The notes: generated by a model from the sequence alone, not told the origin. A DNA stretch of 44,808 bases from Streptomyces sp. I05A-00742 (GCF_013055795.1 NZ_JABETO010000046.1:1-44808), one strand, 5' to 3'; shown: positions 7,729 through 15,518, numbered from the stretch's first letter. Program-made: numbers and translations.

Positions 7729-8982
7729 ATGACGGACGGCGCCGAGGGCACCGGACGCTCAGCGCGGGTACGCATGTCGGTGGAGCTGCCCCTGTGGCGG
7801 GCGCTCACCGGCTACCGGCTCGTGACCCTCTGCTACGCACTCGCCCTCTTCATTCCCAACTACCACGACTACGCACATCCGCTCGGTGCCGCGCTCTACA
7901 TGGGCGTACTCACCCTATGGACCCTGGCCACCTGGAACCGCGTCTCCTCCGCCGAACGCTGTAACGGATGCTTCCTCGTCGTGGACCTCGGCATCGCGCT
8001 GACCGGCATCCTGCTCACCGGCGTGCTGGACACCCGGTTCCGCATCGAGGACGGCGCCGCCACCCTCCCCTCGGTCTGGACCGCCGGCGCGGTCCTCGGC
8101 TGCGCCATCAAGGGCGGCTGGCGGTGGGCGGCCGGTGCCGCGACCCTCGTCGCCCTGGCCAACACCGTCGAACGTGAGGGCCTGCCCCGCGACACCCTCC
8201 ACGACGTCCTGCTCGTCTGGGTCGCCAGCATCGCCATCGGCTACGTCGTCGAGGTCGCGCGCGTCAGCGAGCGCACCCTCGCCCGAGCGCTCCAGATCGA
8301 GGCCGCCAACCGCGAGCGCGAACGGCTGGCCCGCGACATCCACGACAGCGTCCTCCAGGTGCTGGCCATGGTCCAGCGCCGCGGCGCCGCCCTCGGCGGC
8401 GAGGCCGCCGAGCTGGGCCGGATGGCCGGCGAACAGGAGATCGCCCTGCGCACCCTGGTCGCCGGCGGCCTGCTGCCCCCGCGCCGCCCCTCCGGGCCGT
8501 TCACCGACACCCCGGCCGACCCCCTGCCCGTCCCCGCCGCCCGCCTCCCCGAAGGCCCCTGCGACCTGCGGGCCCTCCTCGCCCCCTGCGCCGGCCCCGC
8601 GGTCACCCTCTCCGCGCCCGGCACCCCCGTACTGCTGGAGGCGGCGGCCGCGGCGGAGCTCGCGGCGGCCGTCGGCGCCGCCCTCGACAACGTCGAGCGG
8701 CACGCCGGCCCGGACGCCCGGGCCTGGATCCTCGTCGAGGACGAACCGGACCAGGTGATCGTCACCGTGCGGGACGACGGACCCGGCATCGCCGAGGGCC
8801 GGCTCGCGGACGCCGAACGGGAGGGCCGGATGGGCGTCGCCCTCTCCATCCGCGGCCGGCTCCGCGACCTCGGCGGCACCGCGGAACTGGTGTCCGTGCC
8901 CGGCCAGGGCACCGAAGTAGAGCTGACAGTCCCCCGGAAGAGCACGGTCCCCCGGAAGAGCACGGAAGAGAGAGTCCGATGA
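7729..8982 (+). CDS. macS: MacS-family sensor histidine kinase
   Basis: The 417-residue protein has an N-terminal membrane domain of about five or six helices (residues about 27-178), then a HisKA_3 dimerisation domain with ERERLARDIHDSVLQVL (His205), and a C-terminal HATPase with DNVERHAG and DDGPGIAEGR. Gene order next to pfkA and a plsC-like gene corresponds to SCO2121 in S. coelicolor, MacS, known there to control membrane-protein genes for morphogenesis and antibiotic production. ATG 7729 is preferred because of the G-rich AAGGGCGGGGGG upstream; a GTG at 7687 overlapping the plsC stop is possible. The C-terminus holds a tandem PRKST duplication. The stop overlaps macR by 4 nt. Confidence 0.9.
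   Translation: MTDGAEGTGRSARVRMSVELPLWRALTGYRLVTLCYALALFIPNYHDYAHPLGAALYMGVLTLWTLATWNRVSSAERCNGCFLVVDLGIALTGILLTGVLDTRFRIEDGAATLPSVWTAGAVLGCAIKGGWRWAAGAATLVALANTVEREGLPRDTLHDVLLVWVASIAIGYVVEVARVSERTLARALQIEAANRERERLARDIHDSVLQVLAMVQRRGAALGGEAAELGRMAGEQEIALRTLVAGGLLPPRRPSGPFTDTPADPLPVPAARLPEGPCDLRALLAPCAGPAVTLSAPGTPVLLEAAAAAELAAAVGAALDNVERHAGPDARAWILVEDEPDQVIVTVRDDGPGIAEGRLADAEREGRMGVALSIRGRLRDLGGTAELVSVPGQGTEVELTVPRKSTVPRKSTEERVR
8929..8964 (+). repeat. Two perfect 18-bp tandem copies at the 3' end of macS
   Basis: The unit GTCCCCCGGAAGAGCACG occurs at 8929-8946 and again, without a difference, at 8947-8964. It is in frame and doubles the peptide VPRKST near the C-terminus of the kinase, just before the macR start. 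It looks like a recent slippage duplication outside the ATPase domain. Confidence 0.95.
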
Positions 8983-9665
8983 CGGTTGCGGAACAGGCCG
9001 TGAAGGTCATGGTGGTCGACGACCACCCGATGTGGCGCGAGGCCGTCGCCCGTGACCTCGCCGCCGCCGGGTTCGACGTGGTGGCCACCGCGGGCGACGG
9101 CCCCCAGGCCGTCCGCCGCGCCCGGGCCGCCGCCCCCGACGTGCTCGTCCTCGACCTCAACCTGCCCGGTCTGCCCGGCGTCGCCGTCTGCAAGGAGCTC
9201 GTCGGCGAGAACCCGGCGCTCCGCGTCCTCATCCTCTCCGCCAGCGGCGAGCACGAGGACGTCCTGGAGGCGGTGAAGTCCGGCGCCACCGGCTACCTCG
9301 TCAAGTCGGCCGGCACCGAGGAGCTGCTGGCCGCCGTCCGCAGCACCGCCGCCGGCGACCCCGTCTTCACCCCCGGCCTGGCCGGACTCGTCCTCGGCGA
9401 GTACCGCCGCCTCGCCGCCGAACCCGCCCCGGCCACCCCCGCCGGCAAGACCGCCGCGCCGGAGACACCGCGCCTCACCGACCGCGAGACCCAGGTGCTC
9501 CGGCTCGTCGCCAAGGGCCTCTCCTACAAGCAGATCGCGGAACGGCTGGTTATTTCCCACCGGACGGTGCAGAACCATGTGCAGAACACCTTGGGCAAGC
9601 TCCAGCTGCACAACCGGGTGGAGCTCGTCCGCTACGCGATAGAGCGAGGTCTCGACGACGCCTGA
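8979..9665 (+). CDS. macR: MacR-family response regulator, NarL/LuxR type
   Basis: The 228-residue protein has a receiver domain (VMVVDDHPMWREAV at the N-terminus, phospho-acceptor Asp59 in VLVLDLNLPG, Lys in GYLVKSAG) and a LuxR-type helix-turn-helix (LTDRETQVLRLVAKGLSYKQIAERLVISHRTVQNHVQNTLGKLQ). Its ATG lies within the 4-nt ATGA overlap with macS, so kinase and regulator are translated together. It corresponds by position to SCO2120 of S. coelicolor. A 30-residue Pro/Ala linker (about 148-170) separates the domains. Confidence 0.93.
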   Translation: MTVAEQAVKVMVVDDHPMWREAVARDLAAAGFDVVATAGDGPQAVRRARAAAPDVLVLDLNLPGLPGVAVCKELVGENPALRVLILSASGEHEDVLEAVKSGATGYLVKSAGTEELLAAVRSTAAGDPVFTPGLAGLVLGEYRRLAAEPAPATPAGKTAAPETPRLTDRETQVLRLVAKGLSYKQIAERLVISHRTVQNHVQNTLGKLQLHNRVELVRYAIERGLDDA

Positions 9666-9714
9666 GCCCGCCGCGGCCGGGCGGTTCGTCCCGGCTGGAG
9701 GGAAGGTGTGCGTC

Positions 9715-10749
9715 ATGCGCGTCGGAGTGCTGACCGGCGGTGGTGACTGCCCGGGGCTCAACGCGGTCATCCGCGCCGTCGTCCGCAAGGGCGTCCAGGA
9801 CCACCAGTACGAGTTCACCGGCTTCAGGGACGGCTGGCGCGGGCTGCTCACCGGCGCCGGCGTCCCCCTCGACGTTCCCGCGGTCCGGGGCATCCTGCCC
9901 CGCGGCGGGACCATGCTCGGCTCCTCCCGGACCAACCCCTTCAAGGAGCGCGACGGCGTCCGCAGGATCCGCGAGAACCTGGCCGCGCAGCGCGTCGACG
10001 CCCTCGTCGCCATCGGCGGCGAGGACACTCTCGGCGTCGCCGCCCGGCTCTGGGAGCAGTACGGCGTCCCCTGCGTCGGCGTCCCCAAGACCATCGACAA
10101 CGACCTCTCCGCCACCGACTACACCTTCGGCTTCGACACCGCCGTCAACATCGCCACCGAGGCCATCGACCGGCTCCACACCACCGCCGAGTCCCATATG
10201 CGTGTCCTCGTCGTCGAGGTCATGGGCCGCCACGCCGGCTGGATCGCCCTCCACTCGGGCCTCGCCGGCGGCGCCAACGTCATCCTCATCCCCGAACAGC
10301 GCTTCGACCTCGACGAGGTCTGCGGCTGGGTCACCTCCCGCTTCCGCGCCAGCTACGCCCCCATCGTCGTCGTCGCCGAGGGCGCCATGCCCGTCGACGG
10401 CGACCTCGTCCTCAAGGACGCCTCCGCCGGCCTCGACTCCTTCGGCCATGTCCGGCTCTCCGGGGTGGGGGAGTGGCTCGCCAAGGAGATCGAACGCCGG
10501 ACCGGGAAGGAGGCGCGGACGACCGTCCTGGGGCACATCCAGCGGGGCGGGACGCCGAGTGCGTTCGACCGGTGGCTGGCGACGCGGTTCGGGTTGCATG
10601 CGGTTGACGCGGTGCGGGACGGGGATTTCGGGGTGATGGTGGCGCTTCAGGGGACGGAGATTGTGCGTCGGCCGTTGGCGGAGGCGACTGCTCGGTTGAA
10701 GACGGTGCCGCGGGAGCGGTATGAGGAGGTGAAGGTGTTCTTCGGCTGA
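9715..10749 (+). CDS. pfkA: 6-phosphofructokinase, residue pattern of the pyrophosphate-dependent type
   Basis: The 344-residue cytosolic enzyme phosphorylates fructose 6-phosphate at C1. It has GGGDCPGLNAVIRA (phosphate loop), GGEDTLG (101-107), PKTIDNDL with the catalytic Asp128, and MGRHAGWIA. Residue 104 is Asp where ATP-using bacterial enzymes have Gly, and residue 125, before TIDND, is Lys; Asp104 with Lys at the E. coli 124 position is the known signature of PPi-dependent enzymes. The best-supported start is ATG 9715, with GAAGG about 8 nt upstream; GTG 9706 is possible. From about base 10520 the codons shift to G/T endings. It ends at repeat copy 2, facing trpEG. Confidence 0.92.
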   Translation: MRVGVLTGGGDCPGLNAVIRAVVRKGVQDHQYEFTGFRDGWRGLLTGAGVPLDVPAVRGILPRGGTMLGSSRTNPFKERDGVRRIRENLAAQRVDALVAIGGEDTLGVAARLWEQYGVPCVGVPKTIDNDLSATDYTFGFDTAVNIATEAIDRLHTTAESHMRVLVVEVMGRHAGWIALHSGLAGGANVILIPEQRFDLDEVCGWVTSRFRASYAPIVVVAEGAMPVDGDLVLKDASAGLDSFGHVRLSGVGEWLAKEIERRTGKEARTTVLGHIQRGGTPSAFDRWLATRFGLHAVDAVRDGDFGVMVALQGTEIVRRPLAEATARLKTVPRERYEEVKVFFG

Positions 10750-10758
10750 GGGTGGGGA

Positions 10759-10792
10759 GGGTGCCCCGGTCCCTCCCCCAGAGGGGGCACCC
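10759..10792. terminator. Hairpin element B, copy 1, after pfkA
   Basis: The arms GGGTGCCCC (10759-10767) and GGGGCACCC (10784-10792) are perfect complements around GGTCCCTCCCCCAGAG. The same sequence occurs in the opposite orientation at 31863-31896 and, degenerate, at about 37348-37382. It lies 10 bp after the pfkA stop, which fits a terminator. Confidence 0.75.
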
Positions 10793-10795
10793 CCA

Positions 10796-10956
10796 TTTCA
10801 CCGTTTCTGCGGGGGCAAGCCCCCGCACCCCTTGAGCGCGCCTGCGGCGCGCGTCCTCAAACGCCGGACGGGCTGTCTCAGCCTGTCCGGCGTTTGAGGA
10901 CAAGCGGCGAAGCCGCTTTCACGGGGTCCGGGGCGGAGCCCCGGGAAACGGTGAAA
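10796..10956. repeat. Composite intergenic hairpin repeat, copy 2 (most complete)
   Basis: This copy is bounded by an outer inverted repeat, TTTCACCGTTT (10796-10806) and AAACGGTGAAA (10946-10956). Inside lie the G5/C5 hairpin, GCGCGCC/GGCGCGC, the core hairpin at 10853-10901 (23-bp arms, one G-T pair) and AAGCGGC/GCCGCTT. It separates the converging pfkA and trpEG genes. Confidence 0.85.
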
Positions 10957-10971
10957 GGGCGGGACTGGGGC

Positions 10972-12897
10972 CTACCCCACTGTCGCCACCGCCGACAGCA
11001 ACTGCCCCACAATCCCCACCCCGTTCCGCGTCAACACCGACTCCGGATGAAACTGCACCCCCGCGAACCCCGGCCCGCGCAGCGCATGCACCTCCCCGCT
11101 CCCGAGGTCCCGGCTGACCTCGATCCCGTGCGCCCCCAACTCCCCAGCCGCAGCGTCATCACACCGAGCCACAAACGTGTTGTAGAACCCCACCGTCTCA
11201 CCCACCCCGAAGAAATCGATCCGCTCCTGCGCCCCCTGAAAAGGCACCCCCTTCCGCACAATCTCCAGCCCCACCTCCGCCGCGATCAGCTCATGCCCGA
11301 GGCACACCCCGAGCACCCCGTGCCGATGCCCGGCCAGAAGCTCGGCGGTCAGCCCGCGCAGCAGCCGCATCCGGGGATCGGCGGCGTCGGAGGGGTCCCC
11401 GGGGCCGGGGCCCAGGACGACGGGGCCCGGGTGGGTGAGGGCGGCGTCGCGCAGGCCGGGCTCGTCGAAGCGCCGGACGGAGACGGCGAGGCCGGAGGCG
11501 CGGAGCAGATGGGCGAGCATCGCGGTGAAGGTGTCCTCGGCGTCGACGACGAGGGCGTGCCCGGACACCGGACGGGCGGACGGCTCCCGCATCCGCAGCC
11601 AGAACGGCGCGAGATCGGCCCGCCGGGCGTCGAGGGCGGCCCGCACCCGGGGATCGTCGGCGAGCCGCACGGGGGCGCCGGAGGCGGGGCGGCCGGCAGG
11701 AGGCCGGACGACGCCGAGAGCCGCGAGGACAGCCGCGGCCTTGGCGTGGGTCTCGGCGACCTCGGCGCGCGGATCGGAGTGGCGGACGAGGGTGGCGCCG
11801 ACGGGGAGGCGCAGCCGGCCGTGCCGGTCGATGTCGGCGGTGCGGATGAGGATGGGGGAGTCCAGGGTCCGGGCGCCGCCGGCGTCGCGGCCGAGGAGGG
11901 CGAGCGCGCCCGCGTAGTAGCCGCGCCCGCCGGCCTCGTGGCGGCGGATGACGCGGCACGCGTTCTCCACCGGCGACCCGGTGACCGTCGCGGCGAACAT
12001 GGTCTCCTTCAGCACCTCGCGCACGTCCAGCGACGACTGCCCCCGCAGCTCGTACTCGGTGTGCGCGAGATGGGCCATCTCCCGCAGCCGCGGACCGATC
12101 ACCACGCCGCCCCGGTCGCCGACGGTGCACATCATCTTCAGCTCCTCGTCCACGACCATGGACAGCTCCTCCACCTCCTTCCGGTCGTGGAGGAACGCGA
12201 GCAGCCCGTCCGCGGTGGGCCCGCCCGCCGGATAGCGGTAGGTGCCGCTGATCGGGTTCATCACCACCGTGCCGCCGGACATCCGGACGTGGACCTCGGG
12301 GCTGGCCCCCACCAGCGTCCGCCCGCCGGTGTGCACGAGGTGCGTCCAGTACGCGCCGCGCTCGCCGGACAGCAGCCGCCGGAAGAGGGCCAGCGCGTCG
12401 GCGGCGGTGAAGCCGTGCACCTCGCCCTCGAAGGTGCGGCGGACGACGAAGTCGGCGCCCTCGCCGGCGCCGATCTCGTCCCGGACGACCCGCTCGACGA
12501 TCCGCCCGTACTCCGCGTCGTCGACGTCGAACGCCCCGCCCTCCACCCGCACCTCGTGCGCGGGCAGCGCGGCCAGGACCTCCGCGAGCGGCAGCTCGTA
12601 CGTCTCCTCCGGCCGGAGGACGAGCAGCGGCGTCCCGTCGTCGTGGACCTCGAAGCCGCGCTCGCGCAGCTGCCGGAAGGGGATCAGGGCCAGGGCGTCG
12701 AGCACGGGCCCGGAACCGGCCGGTGGGCCCTCGGGCAGGGGGATGTCCGCCAGCCGCCCGGCCTCGGCGACGGGTCCGATGAGGAGTTCGACGGTGTCCC
12801 CGGAGAGGCCGGGGGTGCGGCGGTGGAGCAGGGCGAACGGCGGACAGCCGGGGGAGGCGAGCCGGCGCAGGAGGGCTGCGGTGTCGGGGTGCGGCAT
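10972..12897 (-). CDS. trpEG: Fused anthranilate synthase (TrpE-TrpG)
   Basis: The 641-residue cytosolic enzyme makes anthranilate from chorismate and glutamine, the first step to tryptophan. Residues about 1-430 are the chorismate-binding TrpE domain (NPISGTYRYPAGG, ELSMVVDEELKMM, TGSPVENACRVI). Residues about 455-641 are the class-I glutamine amidotransferase (LGPGPGDPSD, GVCLGHELIAAE with the catalytic Cys, VQFHPESVLT with His-Glu). The overall form resembles PhzE/TrpEG fusions found across Streptomyces, and the position matches SCO2117 from memory. The start at 12897 is preceded by AAGGAA. The Trp-codon leader peptide upstream points to tryptophan supply rather than a purely secondary role. 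The 3' part of the coding strand is rich in G and T. Confidence 0.92.
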   Translation of the reverse strand: MPHPDTAALLRRLASPGCPPFALLHRRTPGLSGDTVELLIGPVAEAGRLADIPLPEGPPAGSGPVLDALALIPFRQLRERGFEVHDDGTPLLVLRPEETYELPLAEVLAALPAHEVRVEGGAFDVDDAEYGRIVERVVRDEIGAGEGADFVVRRTFEGEVHGFTAADALALFRRLLSGERGAYWTHLVHTGGRTLVGASPEVHVRMSGGTVVMNPISGTYRYPAGGPTADGLLAFLHDRKEVEELSMVVDEELKMMCTVGDRGGVVIGPRLREMAHLAHTEYELRGQSSLDVREVLKETMFAATVTGSPVENACRVIRRHEAGGRGYYAGALALLGRDAGGARTLDSPILIRTADIDRHGRLRLPVGATLVRHSDPRAEVAETHAKAAAVLAALGVVRPPAGRPASGAPVRLADDPRVRAALDARRADLAPFWLRMREPSARPVSGHALVVDAEDTFTAMLAHLLRASGLAVSVRRFDEPGLRDAALTHPGPVVLGPGPGDPSDAADPRMRLLRGLTAELLAGHRHGVLGVCLGHELIAAEVGLEIVRKGVPFQGAQERIDFFGVGETVGFYNTFVARCDDAAAGELGAHGIEVSRDLGSGEVHALRGPGFAGVQFHPESVLTRNGVGIVGQLLSAVATVG

Positions 12898-12943
12898 GAG
12901 GGGTTCCTTCCGGAGGAGGGGAGGAACGGCCGCGGATGCACCG

Positions 12944-12967
12944 AAGGCCGCCCCTCGGGGCGGCCTT
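12944..12967 (-). terminator. Attenuator hairpin between trpL and trpEG
   Basis: A perfect 11-bp stem (AAGGCCGCCCC/GGGGCGGCCTT with a 2-nt loop) lies between the leader peptide and trpEG. On the transcript its first arm, GGCCGCC, can instead pair with GGCGGCC at 13005-12999, which lies in the last codons of trpL (Pro-Ala-Ala). A ribosome stalled on the Trp codons would leave that segment free, form the alternative helix and allow read-through. No U-tract follows the stem. Confidence 0.82.
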
Positions 12968-12992
12968 CGTGCGTGGATCGTGACGTACGCGA

Positions 12993-13049
12993 TCAGTGGG
13001 CCGCCGGAGGAGCGGTCCACCACCAGGTGCGGTTGATGCGTGCGTACAT
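12993..13049 (-). CDS. trpL: trp operon leader peptide with three consecutive Trp codons
   Basis: The 18-residue frame reads MYARINRTWWWTAPPAAH and is followed by TGA. Three TGG codons in a row, a small size, and position directly before an attenuator and trpEG are the hallmarks of a trp leader peptide; similar leaders with WWW are known upstream of Streptomyces trp genes. The Shine-Dalgarno site is weak (AGGGTG about 7 nt upstream). The codons for PAA also form one strand of the proposed antiterminator. Confidence 0.88.
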   Translation of the reverse strand: MYARINRTWWWTAPPAAH

Positions 13050-13091
13050 GCGGCGCACCCTACCGGATGCCGGAGAACTTCGTCTCAGAGT

Positions 13092-13112
13092 CCGGTCCTC
13101 CGGATGGACCGG
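13092..13112. promoter_or_regulatory. Inverted repeat in the trpL-aroH divergent promoter region
   Basis: CCGGTCC (13092-13098) and GGACCGG (13106-13112) are perfect complements separated by 7 nt. They lie in the 88-bp gap between two divergent aromatic amino acid genes and overlap the likely aroH -35 region. This is a candidate operator; no regulator can be named from sequence alone. Confidence 0.45.
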
Positions 13113-13131
13113 TGTCCGGACCCCGTAATGT
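13104..13131 (+). promoter_or_regulatory. Likely leaderless promoter of aroH
   Basis: TAATGT (13126-13131) resembles a -10 hexamer and lies 6 nt before the GTG start, so transcription would begin at or next to the start codon. A weak -35-like ATGGAC (13104-13109) sits 16 nt upstream. The GGGAG between box and start is only 2-3 nt from GTG 13138, too close for normal Shine-Dalgarno pairing. Confidence 0.45.
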
Positions 13132-13137
13132 GGGAGC

Positions 13138-14487
13138 GTGACCGTGAACGCTGAAATCCACGCCGGTGGCAACACCTGGCGCTCCCTGCCCGCGGCGCAG
13201 CAGCCTGACTGGCCGGACCAAGAGGCTCTGCGCGATGTGATCGCCGAGCTGGAGGGCTATCCGCCCCTGGTTTTCGCCGGCGAGTGCGACCAGCTGCGCC
13301 AGCGTCTGGCGGCGGTGGCCCGTGGTGAGGCGTTCCTGCTCCAGGGTGGCGACTGCGCCGAGGCGTTCGACGCGGTCGGCGCGGACCAGATCCGCAACAA
13401 GCTCAAGACGCTGCTCCAGATGGGCGCGGTGCTGACCTACGCCGGTTCGGTGCCGGTCGTGAAGGTCGGCCGGATCGCCGGCCAGTACAGCAAGCCCCGT
13501 TCGAAGCCGACCGAGACCCGCGACGGCGTGACCCTGCCGACCTACCGCGGCGACTCGGTCAACGGCTTCGCCTTCACGCCCGAGGCCAGGACCCCGGACC
13601 CGCAGCGGCTGAAGCGGATGTACCAGGCGTCGGCGTCCACGCTGAACCTGGTGCGCGCCTTCACCACCGGTGGCTACGCGGACCTGCGCCAGGTGCACGC
13701 CTGGAACCAGGACTTCGTCCGTTCCTCGCCCTCCGGCCAGCGCTACGAGCAACTGGCGCGGGAGATCGACCGGGCGATGAACTTCATGAACGCCTGCGGG
13801 GTGGATCCGGAGGAGTTCAGGACGGTCGAGTTCTACGCCTCCCACGAGGCGCTGATCCTGGACTACGAGTCGGCGCTGACCCGCGTCGACTCCCGGACCG
13901 GCCGGCTGTACGACGTGTCGGGCCATATGGTCTGGATCGGTGAGCGCACCCGGCAGCTGGACGGGGCGCACATCGAGTTCGCCTCGAAGATCCGCAACCC
14001 GATCGGGGTGAAGCTCGGTCCGACGACCACCCCCGAGGAGGCGCTGACCCTCATCGAGCGGCTGGACCCGGAGCGCGAGCCGGGCCGGCTGACCTTCATC
14101 ACCCGGATGGGCGCGGACAAGATCCGCGACAAGCTCCCCACCCTGGTGGAGAAGGTCACGGCCTCCGGCGCCCAGGTGGTGTGGGTGTCCGACCCGATGC
14201 ACGGCAACACCTTCGAGGCGGCCTCGGGCCACAAGACCCGGCGCTTCGACGACGTCCTGGACGAGGTCAAGGGCTTCTTCGAGGTCCACAAGGCGCTCGG
14301 CACCCACCCGGGCGGCATCCATGTCGAGCTGACCGGTGACGACGTCACGGAGTGCGTGGGCGGCGGCGACGAGATCTTCGTCGACGACCTGCACCAGCGC
14401 TACGAGACGGCCTGCGACCCGCGGCTCAACCGCAGCCAGTCGCTGGACCTGGCCTTCCTGGTCGCGGAGATGTACCGGGACCAGTAG
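13138..14487 (+). CDS. aroH: Class II DAHP synthase (3-deoxy-7-phosphoheptulonate synthase)
   Basis: The 449-residue cytosolic enzyme condenses phosphoenolpyruvate and erythrose 4-phosphate, the first step of the shikimate pathway. Class II features are clear: FAGECDQLR, LLQGGDCAEAFD (metal-ligand Cys), KVGRIAGQYSKPRS, NGFAFTPEAR, YASHEALLLDYE-type HEALILDYE, SGHMVWIGERTRQ, DPMHGNT (substrate-binding) and the C-terminal GGDEIFVDDLHQRYETACDPRLN. It matches the Streptomyces enzyme (position of SCO2115) over its full length, starting VTVNA. GTG 13144 is an alternative start. It diverges from the trpL-trpEG unit, which uses chorismate made downstream of this step, and ends in a strong terminator. 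Confidence 0.95.
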   Translation: MTVNAEIHAGGNTWRSLPAAQQPDWPDQEALRDVIAELEGYPPLVFAGECDQLRQRLAAVARGEAFLLQGGDCAEAFDAVGADQIRNKLKTLLQMGAVLTYAGSVPVVKVGRIAGQYSKPRSKPTETRDGVTLPTYRGDSVNGFAFTPEARTPDPQRLKRMYQASASTLNLVRAFTTGGYADLRQVHAWNQDFVRSSPSGQRYEQLAREIDRAMNFMNACGVDPEEFRTVEFYASHEALILDYESALTRVDSRTGRLYDVSGHMVWIGERTRQLDGAHIEFASKIRNPIGVKLGPTTTPEEALTLIERLDPEREPGRLTFITRMGADKIRDKLPTLVEKVTASGAQVVWVSDPMHGNTFEAASGHKTRRFDDVLDEVKGFFEVHKALGTHPGGIHVELTGDDVTECVGGGDEIFVDDLHQRYETACDPRLNRSQSLDLAFLVAEMYRDQ

Positions 14488-14508
14488 GGGCACGGCCCGG
14501 CAGACGTG

Positions 14509-14537
14509 AGGGGCGCGGATCTGTGATCCGCGCCCCT
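14509..14537 (+). terminator. Hairpin terminator after aroH
   Basis: Perfect 13-bp arms, AGGGGCGCGGATC (14509-14521) and GATCCGCGCCCCT (14525-14537), with a TGT loop lie 21 bp after the aroH stop codon. There is no U-tract, as usual for this group. Confidence 0.88.
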
Positions 14538-14576
14538 CCGTGCTGCCGTGCGTTGTCGCCGCCCGAGCGGGACGGG

Positions 14577-14595
14577 TAAGGTAAGGGTTACCTTC
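14577..14595 (+). promoter_or_regulatory. DtxR/IdeR/DmdR-type iron box upstream of bfd
   Basis: The 19-bp site TAAGGTAAGGGTTACCTTC matches the palindromic iron-box consensus (TTAGGTTAGSCTAACCTAA) at about 14 positions and contains the perfect arms AAGGTAA/TTACCTT. It lies 35 bp before the GTG of the ferredoxin gene, in a locally AT-rich stretch. Repression by an iron-loaded DmdR-type regulator would fit the known iron control of bfd genes. Confidence 0.72.
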
Positions 14596-14630
14596 CTTAT
14601 TGATCTTCTCTTTCGCGAGGCGGTGACCGC

Positions 14631-14921
14631 GTGTACGTCTGCTCGTGCTTCGGCATCACGGAGCAGCAGGTGCGTGAGCACGCGGAGAACGGGGCGTGCA
14701 CGCCGCGCCAGATAGCGTCCGTGAGCAAGGCGGGGACGGACTGCGGCAGCTGCGTGCGGCGCATCCAGGCGCTGCTCGGGCGCGGCGCGTGCCCGCGGCG
14801 GGAGCTGGTGGACCAGGGATCCCCGGATCCGCTGGGCGCCGGGGTGCCCGGGGCGGCGGGACCGGTGCCGCCGATACCGTCGGTGCAGACTCCTGTGGAC
14901 GGGGTTCTGCGCGCGGCGTAG
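14631..14921 (+). CDS. bfd: Bacterioferritin-associated ferredoxin, (2Fe-2S)-binding
   Basis: The 96-residue protein has the BFD-like [2Fe-2S] ligands Cys4, Cys6, Cys38 and Cys41 (MYVCSCFG and GTDCGSC). Bfd reduces the haem of bacterioferritin so that stored iron can be released under iron limitation. The fold ends near residue 55; the rest is a Pro/Gly-rich tail of low complexity, longer than in the E. coli protein. The start is GTG 14631, with a weak upstream GAGG. It faces bfr across 36 bp, and the iron box upstream gives the expected opposite regulation of release and storage. Confidence 0.92.
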   Translation: MYVCSCFGITEQQVREHAENGACTPRQIASVSKAGTDCGSCVRRIQALLGRGACPRRELVDQGSPDPLGAGVPGAAGPVPPIPSVQTPVDGVLRAA

Positions 14922-14957
14922 CCCCGTCGGCGCGGCTTTGCCCGGGGGAGCGTCGTC

Positions 14958-15446
14958 CTACGTCGCCTCGCCGTTCGTCTGCTCGATGTACTGCGCCAGG
15001 TACAGCGGCTCGCCCAGCTTCTTGATCAGCTCCAGCTGGGTGTCGAGGTAGTCGATGTGGTCCTCCTCGTCCGCGAGGATCGACTCGAAGATGTTGGCCG
15101 AGGTGATGTCCCCCTTGGCCCGCATCACGTCCACGCCGCGCCGGAGGCGGTCGATGGCCTCCACCTCGACCTGCCGGTCGGCCTTGAACATCTCCGTGAT
15201 CGTCTGGCCGATGCGGACGTGGAAGAGCCGCTGGTAGTTGGGCAGCCCCTCCAGGAAGATGATCCGGTCGGTCAGGACCTCGGCGTGCCGCATCTCGTCG
15301 AACGACTCCGCGCGCGTGTGCTCCGCGATCTTGGTCCAGCCGTGGTGCTCCTGCAGTTTCGCGTGCAGGAAGTACTGGTTGATGGCGGTCAGCTCGCCCG
15401 TCAGCTGTTCGTTGAGGAATTCGATGACCTCCGGGTCGCCCTGCAT
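14958..15446 (-). CDS. bfr: Bacterioferritin
   Basis: The 162-residue subunit assembles into a 24-mer that stores iron as ferric mineral. All ferroxidase-centre ligands are visible: Glu18, Glu51, His54, Glu94, Glu127 and His130 (EMRHAE and ADEEDH). Met52, the axial haem ligand, is present too, so this is a haem bacterioferritin rather than a ferritin. ATG 15446 has AGGAAGGAG upstream and gives the family start MQGDPEVIEFLNEQL; the longer open frame is not supported. It converges with bfd, its physiological partner. Confidence 0.96.
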   Translation of the reverse strand: MQGDPEVIEFLNEQLTGELTAINQYFLHAKLQEHHGWTKIAEHTRAESFDEMRHAEVLTDRIIFLEGLPNYQRLFHVRIGQTITEMFKADRQVEVEAIDRLRRGVDVMRAKGDITSANIFESILADEEDHIDYLDTQLELIKKLGEPLYLAQYIEQTNGEAT

Positions 15447-15518
15447 CGCGCGACTCCTTCCTGGGGGTGTGTCTGGCAGGTTGCGCGCATCCTCGCACCG
15501 CCCTTCCGAACCGTCCAG

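Noticed and set aside
10894..13128. 744-codon plus-strand open frame opposite trpEG
   Set aside because: The minus strand encodes an unmistakable TrpE-TrpG fusion over the same bases; the plus product is low-complexity and has no ribosome-binding site.
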